From the NCBI GenBank assembly GCA_902586695.1, contig CACIIL010000002.1, positions 1-64,000 on the forward strand: 64,000 nucleotides of DNA, in the 5' to 3' direction. The notes beneath the pieces are model-generated. The model searched no databases, had not been told where the DNA came from, and saw only the letters and a program-made list of their open reading frames with translations. Numbering within the stretch: position 1 is the stretch's first letter; the number at the start of each line of letters is the position of its first letter. A program made the translations under genes and the position numbers. Origin of the DNA: an uncultured Alphaproteobacteria bacterium. GTDB taxonomy: Bacteria; Pseudomonadota; Alphaproteobacteria; HIMB59; GCA-002718135. Of the stretch, positions 58,731 to 64,000 are shown in pieces.

Positions 58731-60502
58731 TATACTAAAATTTTACCCTTCTCAGCAGATACCTCATCTTGTTTTTGATCTTTGCTTAAAACCATTTCAT
58801 TGTGTGCTGAACCACTTTGGATCATTGGAAAACAGTTTTCTTCTTTACTCACCCAAATATCTGCAATTACTGTTTTATCAGTATTAATCATTTCATTAAT
58901 TACTTTATCTAAATCCTCAGGTTTCTTAGCTCTAAGACCCACAGCTTTATAACTTTCTGCTAACTTAACAAAATCTGGAAGGCTATCGGTATAACTTTCT
59001 GAATAACGCCCTCCATGAAGTAGTTCCTGCCATTGTCTTACCATTCCCATATATTCATTGTTAAGAATAAATATTTTTACAGGTAACCTATATTGAACCG
59101 CTGTGCTCATTTCCTGTATATTCATTAATATTGATGCATCACCAGCAATATCAATAACTAAAGCATCAGGATTAGCAACTTGGGCACCAATAGCAGCAGG
59201 AAAACCATAACCCATAGTCCCCAGCCCACCTGATGTAAGCCATCTATTTGGTTTCTCAAATTTATAAAATTGCGCAGCCCACATCTGATGTTGGCCTACC
59301 TCAGTTGTTATGAAAGTTTTTTTATTTTTAGTTAATTCATATAATCTTTGAACAGCATACTGAGGTTTGATTTCTTTTTGGTTGTTAGTAAAATGTAAAC
59401 AATCTATTTTTTTCCAATTATTAATTTTATCCCACCATAATTTAATATCTGATTGTTTTGTTTTTAATTTTTTATCCCTCCAGGTCTTTATTATTTTAGT
59501 TAAAACACTTTTTACATCTCCAACTACTGGAACATCAACTTTAATTGTTTTATTTATGTTGCTCTCATCAATGTCTATATGAATCTTCTTAGAATTTGGT
59601 GAAAAAGCATCTAACCTTCCTGTTACTCTATCATCAAAACGTGCTCCTATATTAATCATAACATCACACTCATTCATTGCCATATTTGCTTCATACATAC
59701 CGTGCATTCCAAGCATACCAAGTGAATTTGTATGTGAAGAACCTAGAACACCTAAGCCCATAAGAGTCATAGTTGCAGGCGCCCCTGTCATTTCAACAAA
59801 TTGAGATACAAGTTCAGAAGCTTTAGGTCCAGAATTAATACATCCGCCTCCAATATAAAATATTGGTTTCTTAGCTTTTGAAATTAAATCAACAACTTGA
59901 TTAATTTTTTCATCATTTTTAAATATTTTAGGCTCAAATAGTCTATGAGAAGGAATAATTATTTGTTCTTTTTTTGTGTAATGTCCATTTGCAAATTGAA
60001 CATCCTTTGGAATATCTATAAGTACAGGGCCGGGCCTTCCATTTTCAGCAATTGTAAAAGCTTCATGAATAACTGGTGATAATTTATTTGGATCCTTAAC
60101 TAGATAGTTGTGTTTAGTACATGGTCTTGTAATACCGGTTGTGTCACATTCTTGAAATGCATCACTACCAATTAAATGTTGAGGAACCTGACCTGTTATA
60201 CAAACTATTGGAATACTATCCATCATTGCATCTGTTAATCCTGTAACAACATTTGTTGCACCAGGTCCTGATGTTACTAATACAACACCAATCTTACCTG
60301 TGGAACGTGCATAACCTTCAGCAGCATGGATTGCTCCTCCTTCTTGACGAACTAAAACATGTTTTATTGAATTTTGTTTAAATAAAGTATCATAAATTGG
60401 TAAGACTGCACCACCAGGGTAACCAAATATAACTTCAACCCCTTGATCTACAAGTGATTGCAAAACAATTTCTGCTCCTGTCTTATCCTGTTTCATTGCC
60501 AT
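58730..60502 (-). CDS. ilvI: acetolactate synthase large (catalytic) subunit
   Basis: TPP- and FAD-dependent condensation of pyruvate to acetolactate. It opens GAEIVLQSLVDQGVEVIFGYPGG and RQEGGAIHAAEGYARSTG with the catalytic Glu. DIAGDASILMNIQEM, followed by the ILNNEYMGMVRQWQE helix, forms the TPP/Mg site. At 590 residues it is full length. The 47 bases upstream before miaA contain no leader peptide or hairpin I could see, so attenuation is not evident. Confidence 0.96.
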
Positions 60503-60549
60503 GGTCTCATAGGCTGTGGATAAAATAAAATCAATAATTTACTTCAAAA

Positions 60550-61467
60550 TCAGTCAATTTTAATAGATTTTGGATCGATTTCGAGGGGAAATTTATCAAA
60601 TTTTTGAAAAATTTGTAAATTTGAGGAATTCCACCACGTATGTTGGCGTTTAACATAATTTCTTGTAACTTGCTGCCCTTTACTAATACACTCATCTAAA
60701 CTAATTTCATTCTTTAAATATTTTGTAATTTCAGGAACGCCATGAGCTCTCATTATTGGCAATGATTCACTAAGATTAAGTTCAAGCATTTTTTTAACTT
60801 CATCTATTGCACCAACATTAATCATTTTCAAAAACCTAGAATTAACAATTTCATAATTTTTTTTTCTATCAGGTAAAAACAAAAAAATTTTTAAATTGTA
60901 ATTATTTATAAATTTTTTATTTTTATGTAATTTCCATTCACTATATTTTTTTCCTGTTGATTCATAAATTTCCCAAATTCTTCTCAATCGCAGAGTATCA
61001 TTAGAATTTATTTCTTTAAATGATTCTGGATCAAAATTTTTTATCTGGTTAATAAGAAAATCTTTACCAAATTTATTAAGAATTTTTTCCGACTCAATTT
61101 TTATAGATTCAGAAATAGAAGGTATATCAATTAATCCGTTAACTAATGTATCAATATATAAACCTGTACCTCCAACTAATATTGGAGTTAAATTATTTTT
61201 AAATAAATGATTGATAAGATTAGAGGAATCATTGCACCACTTTTCAACATTATATCTTTCTGAACCATCTACATATCCATATAAATAATGATCTATATTT
61301 TTCATTTCTAATTTTGATGGTCTTGCTGTTAGTATTTTTAAATTTTTATATACTTGCATGCTATCAGAATTAATTACTGCACCTCCTATTTTTTTTGCTA
61401 GTTTAATTGAAAAATCTGATTTGCCTGTAGCTGTTGGGCCAGCTATTACATAAATATTTTTTATCAA
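60550..61467 (-). CDS. miaA: tRNA dimethylallyltransferase
   Basis: Prenylates A37 of tRNAs reading UNN codons. P-loop IAGPTATGKSDFSIKLA, then INSDSMQVYKNLKILTARP, VGGTGLYIDTLVNG and the late MRAHGVPEITKYL with RQHTWW near the C-terminus. At 305 residues it is normal. The start is a TTG at 61467 forming a TTGA overlap with the degP stop; no ATG is available nearby. It lies between degP and ilvI. Confidence 0.95.
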   Translation of the reverse strand: MIKNIYVIAGPTATGKSDFSIKLAKKIGGAVINSDSMQVYKNLKILTARPSKLEMKNIDHYLYGYVDGSERYNVEKWCNDSSNLINHLFKNNLTPILVGGTGLYIDTLVNGLIDIPSISESIKIESEKILNKFGKDFLINQIKNFDPESFKEINSNDTLRLRRIWEIYESTGKKYSEWKLHKNKKFINNYNLKIFLFLPDRKKNYEIVNSRFLKMINVGAIDEVKKMLELNLSESLPIMRAHGVPEITKYLKNEISLDECISKGQQVTRNYVKRQHTWWNSSNLQIFQKFDKFPLEIDPKSIKID

Positions 61468-62855
61468 TTATTAATAAATTTTATTGTTACCCAGCTTGTT
61501 TCATTATCTCTTTGGATCTTTAATAAAAGAGAGGACCTTCCAGTTTTTTGGTATTTATTAACAAGCGAAATAAAAGTTTTTGTTGAGTCAACTATTTCTC
61601 TATTAACTTCTAAAATAATATCTTCTTCTAATAAATTAATATCTACATTATTAATCTTGCTTACTTTTACACCATTAGAATCTTTATTTTCAGTTATTGT
61701 AATTCCAAGAGATTTAATTATTTCTTCTTTTATTTTATTTTCTTTTTTTGGTGATTTGGTTTGTGTATATGTTTGCTCTGGTAGTTCACCAAGCTCTACC
61801 TCAATAATAATTTTTTTATTTTTTCGCCATACTTCCACAATAGCAATAGACCCAACATCTGACTCTGCTACAACTCTAGGCAAATCAGTCATTTTAATAA
61901 TTTCAATATTATTAAATTTTAATATTACATCCCCAGCTTCTATTCCTGCTGTTTTTGATGGCCCTTTGGGATTTACATTTGAAACAAATGCACCTTTTTC
62001 ATTTTCAAGGCCAAGGCTTTCTGCAAAATCTTTTGAAACTGGTTGTATTTGAACTCCAAGCCACCCTCTTTTAGTTCTTCCAAAATCTTTGAGTTGTTGG
62101 ACAATTTTTTTAGCACTATTTGAAGGAATGGCAAAACCTAGACCAATACTTCCTCCTGTTTGGGATATTATTGCACTATTAATTCCTATTACTTGACCTT
62201 CAGTATTAAAAAGAGGACCACCTGAATTACCTCTGTTAATTGAAGCATCTGTTTGTAAAAATTTTACATAAGGACCATTACCAATATCTCTTGAAATAGC
62301 AGATATAATACCAGCAGTAACAGTACCTCCTAGTCCAAGTGGGTTTCCTATTGCTATAGACCAATCACCTACCCTCATTGAATCTGAATCACCCCATTTG
62401 ACTGCTGTAAGTTCATTTGAACCAGGTTCAATTTTTAAAACTGCTAAATCTGCTTTTGGATCTCTTCCAAGTAATTCTGCTTTAAATTCTTGAAGATCTG
62501 ACATTATAACAGTAATTTCATCTGCACCTTCGATAACATGGTTGTTAGTTACAATTATTCCTTCTTTTTCAATTATAAAACCTGAACCAAGTCCCATCAT
62601 AGGCCTTTGGGATGGTGAGTTTCTTCTTTCGTTATTAAAATAATCTTTAAAAAATTCATCAAATGGTGATCCTTCAGGGAAACGCGGCATTTGATTTTGA
62701 GGATTTGTATTTTCAATAATTGTTGTTGAAGCAATACTAACAACTGCTGGTGATAAATTTTCAACTAAATCAGCAAAACTACTAGGATGAGATTTTGAAA
62801 TAGTAGAGTACGTAAAAATAAAGAAAAAGACTAAACTAGAAAATATTCTAATCAT
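61464..62855 (-). CDS. degP: Do-like periplasmic serine protease (DegP/DegQ)
   Basis: Periplasmic protease and chaperone. I start at ATG 62855 (MIRIFSSLVFFFIF), which shares one base with the DUF2065 stop and begins a signal peptide. Catalytic His in VTNNHVIEG, Asp in KADLAVLKIE and Ser in NRGNSGGPLFN. PDZ1 (GWLGVQIQPVS to EVELGEL) follows; PDZ2 is shorter and more diverged. The 463-residue mature-plus-signal length fits DegQ-type proteins. It is part of the conserved hflK-hflC-DUF2065-degP unit of Alphaproteobacteria. Confidence 0.93.
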   Translation of the reverse strand: MIRIFSSLVFFFIFTYSTISKSHPSSFADLVENLSPAVVSIASTTIIENTNPQNQMPRFPEGSPFDEFFKDYFNNERRNSPSQRPMMGLGSGFIIEKEGIIVTNNHVIEGADEITVIMSDLQEFKAELLGRDPKADLAVLKIEPGSNELTAVKWGDSDSMRVGDWSIAIGNPLGLGGTVTAGIISAISRDIGNGPYVKFLQTDASINRGNSGGPLFNTEGQVIGINSAIISQTGGSIGLGFAIPSNSAKKIVQQLKDFGRTKRGWLGVQIQPVSKDFAESLGLENEKGAFVSNVNPKGPSKTAGIEAGDVILKFNNIEIIKMTDLPRVVAESDVGSIAIVEVWRKNKKIIIEVELGELPEQTYTQTKSPKKENKIKEEIIKSLGITITENKDSNGVKVSKINNVDINLLEEDIILEVNREIVDSTKTFISLVNKYQKTGRSSLLLKIQRDNETSWVTIKFINN

Positions 62856-63058
62856 TAAAGTTGTCCATAAAATCGAAAGGTGAAATAAATAAGGCATACA
62901 CCAAATATTATCATAACAAGAGATATAGTCTTAATTTTTTGAGGATCAACCTTACTTAACTGATCAAGTAATGAGTTTAATTTATCTGCTAAAAAAAAAT
63001 AAAGTATACCTTCAAAAAAAAGAAGCAAACCAATACCCAAAAGCAAAAGCTTTAGCAT
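62855..63058 (-). CDS. DUF2065 (YjeT-like) small membrane protein
   Basis: Unknown function, conserved between hflC and degP in many proteobacteria. The 67 residues hold an N-terminal span with LLLLGIGLLLFFEGILYFF, a short charged helix, and a second span with TISLVMIIFGVCLIYF. It shares one base with hflC and with degP, so it is almost certainly co-translated. Confidence 0.87.
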   Translation of the reverse strand: MLKLLLLGIGLLLFFEGILYFFLADKLNSLLDQLSKVDPQKIKTISLVMIIFGVCLIYFTFRFYGQL

Positions 63059-63933
63059 TAGTTTTCTATTTCAATTTCTCCAAAAAACTTCTCACAAACT
63101 TGACCTGGTGCAATAACCATTGACATTTCAGTATCACCAAAAGTATCTCTACAAGCTTGCATAGTTCTTAAAAAATCAAAAAATTCTTCATCAAGACTAT
63201 AAGCGTCAGCAAGGATTTTATTTTTTTCTGCATCTCCTTCACCTCTTAAAATAGAAGATGTTCTCTCTGCTTCAGCTACAATAACAGTTTGTTGTCTATC
63301 AGCTGATGCAACTATTTCTTTAGATAACTCTTCTCCTTCAGCCCTAAGTAGATTTGCTTCTTTTTCTCTTTCTGATCTCATACGCTGATAAACGTTATTA
63401 GAAACTTGTTCAGTAAGATCTGTTCTTCCAATTCTTATATCAATAATTTCAACACCAAAAGACTCTTCATTTGAAAGAATTTGGTTTTGTATTTCGTTCA
63501 TAATATTTATTCTTTCATCACTTAAAAGAGATGTTAAAGAATACTGAGCTATGACACCTCTAACGGATGCATTAATAATTCTACCAAATCTATCTGAAAA
63601 TGTTGCTTCATTTCTAACAGTTTGAAAGAATTTTAAAGGATTAACAATTCTATATCTAGCAAATGAGTCAACAATAATTCTTTTTTGATCAGATAAAATC
63701 ATTTCTTCTGGTTGAGGGTCAAGGTTTAGTAATCTTGAATCTAAAAATACGGCATCCTGAATAAATGGTATCTTAATTTGCAATCCAGGTTTTGTTATTA
63801 CCTTCCTTGGATCACCAAACTGCAATACTATTGCTTGCTTAGTTTCATTTACAATAAAAAAAGCTCCTGTAAATGTAAGAAAGCCTATGAATAATAAAAG
63901 AACTATAACAATATTTTTAGGTGTAAATCTCAT
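63058..63933 (-). CDS. hflC: HflC, SPFH-domain modulator of FtsH
   Basis: Forms with HflK a large periplasmic cage around FtsH that limits its proteolysis. An N-terminal span (about 9-26) is followed by the SPFH domain: VNETKQAIVLQFGDPRKVI, GLQIKIPFIQDAVFLDSRLL and SFARYRIVNPLKFFQTVRNE. A coiled-coil region follows, with RSEREKEANLLRAEGEE. The C-terminus is short. At 291 residues it is normal. It shares one base with hflK and DUF2065. Confidence 0.95.
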   Translation of the reverse strand: MRFTPKNIVIVLLLFIGFLTFTGAFFIVNETKQAIVLQFGDPRKVITKPGLQIKIPFIQDAVFLDSRLLNLDPQPEEMILSDQKRIIVDSFARYRIVNPLKFFQTVRNEATFSDRFGRIINASVRGVIAQYSLTSLLSDERINIMNEIQNQILSNEESFGVEIIDIRIGRTDLTEQVSNNVYQRMRSEREKEANLLRAEGEELSKEIVASADRQQTVIVAEAERTSSILRGEGDAEKNKILADAYSLDEEFFDFLRTMQACRDTFGDTEMSMVIAPGQVCEKFFGEIEIEN

Positions 63934-64000
63934 TAGTTACTATTCCCTTTTTTTAATTCATTTAATGGCAAATAAGGCACTACTCCTTGTCCTCCGGCAT
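63933..64000 (-). CDS. hflK: HflK, C-terminal end only (truncated by window edge)
   Basis: Twenty-one codons before the TAA at 63935-63933, reading AGGQGVVPYLPLNELKKG. The GVVPYLPLNEL ending is characteristic of HflK, and the TAATG junction with hflC confirms it. The rest of the gene lies beyond the right edge. Confidence 0.85.
   Translation of the reverse strand, partial: AGGQGVVPYLPLNELKKGNSN

Noticed and set aside
60503-60549. Attenuator or leader peptide before ilvI
   Set aside because: No run of Leu/Ile/Val codons and no hairpin plus U-run in the 47-base gap.
61657-62052. Antisense ORF of 131 residues inside degP
   Set aside because: Shadow of the PDZ region; no independent support.

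Overview
The window looks like a contiguous chromosomal piece of a small, streamlined, AT-rich alphaproteobacterium of marine type (SAR11/HIMB59/AEGEAN-169-like). I judged GC at roughly 30% by eye and did not compute it. The alphaproteobacterial call rests on several features: the mrcA-prfB pair beside rne, an RNase E ending in GWW, the accB-accC-aat / DUF2155 / NDUFA12 neighbourhood, the long two-domain dCTP deaminase, hflK-hflC-DUF2065-Do, and mreBCD-mrdA-rodA. Intergenic gaps are tiny, about sixteen junctions share one base between stop and start (TAATG), and convergent genes often overlap. I see no tRNA, rRNA, CRISPR array, insertion sequence, prophage or recognisable defence system. No gene-free stretch exceeds about 200 bases.

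Layout. 0-10.7 kb: peptidoglycan synthase mrcA and release factor prfB (with its programmed frameshift) run leftward; rne, an M48 protease, dcd, aroQ, accB, accC and aat run rightward. 10.6-27.4 kb is a housekeeping mosaic: DUF2155, NDUFA12, pyrC, a GT9 glycosyltransferase, ygfZ, an MFS carrier, a dimeric-type glycyl-tRNA synthetase, sppA, a polyprenyl synthase, DUF6165, a mannose-phosphate-isomerase-like cupin, rpe, a LysR regulator, a 27-residue ultra-basic ORF behind a good promoter, an AhpD-like protein, SbmA/BacA, FxsA, a DapA-family aldolase, uppP, sbcB and a HAD phosphatase.

27.4-43 kb is a sugar-uptake and catabolism region. It holds a ribose-type ABC importer (rbsB, rbsC, rbsA plus DUF2291), ribokinase, a FucU-type mutarotase, a TIM-barrel isomerase, an FGGY kinase, a split transketolase, DeoC, an ALDH16-type double aldehyde dehydrogenase, gpsA and an L-2-hydroxyglutarate-oxidase-like flavoenzyme. 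The gene set fits the non-oxidative D-apiose route or a related pentose/tetrose pathway. Three of its enzymes (ribokinase, FGGY kinase, transketolase C-subunit) carry frame lesions in A-runs, and the transketolase C-subunit also has an apparent nonsense codon, while the importer is intact.

43-50.3 kb is a LIV-type ABC system. Its binding protein, which has its own promoter region and strong terminator, is separated from the permease/ATPase genes by an extremely AT-rich acetyltransferase/polysaccharide-deacetylase pair. 50.3-64 kb runs leftward: hflK (partial)-hflC-DUF2065-degP-miaA, ilvI-ilvH-ilvC-leuA for branched-chain amino acids, and mreB-mreC-mreD-mrdA-rodA for cell shape. mrdA needs a -1 frameshift, or one extra base, in a U7 run to encode a full PBP2. 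The best leads for a second look are the tiny basic ORF, the lesion pattern and identity of the sugar pathway, the mrdA slippery site, and the unusual slip codon in prfB.
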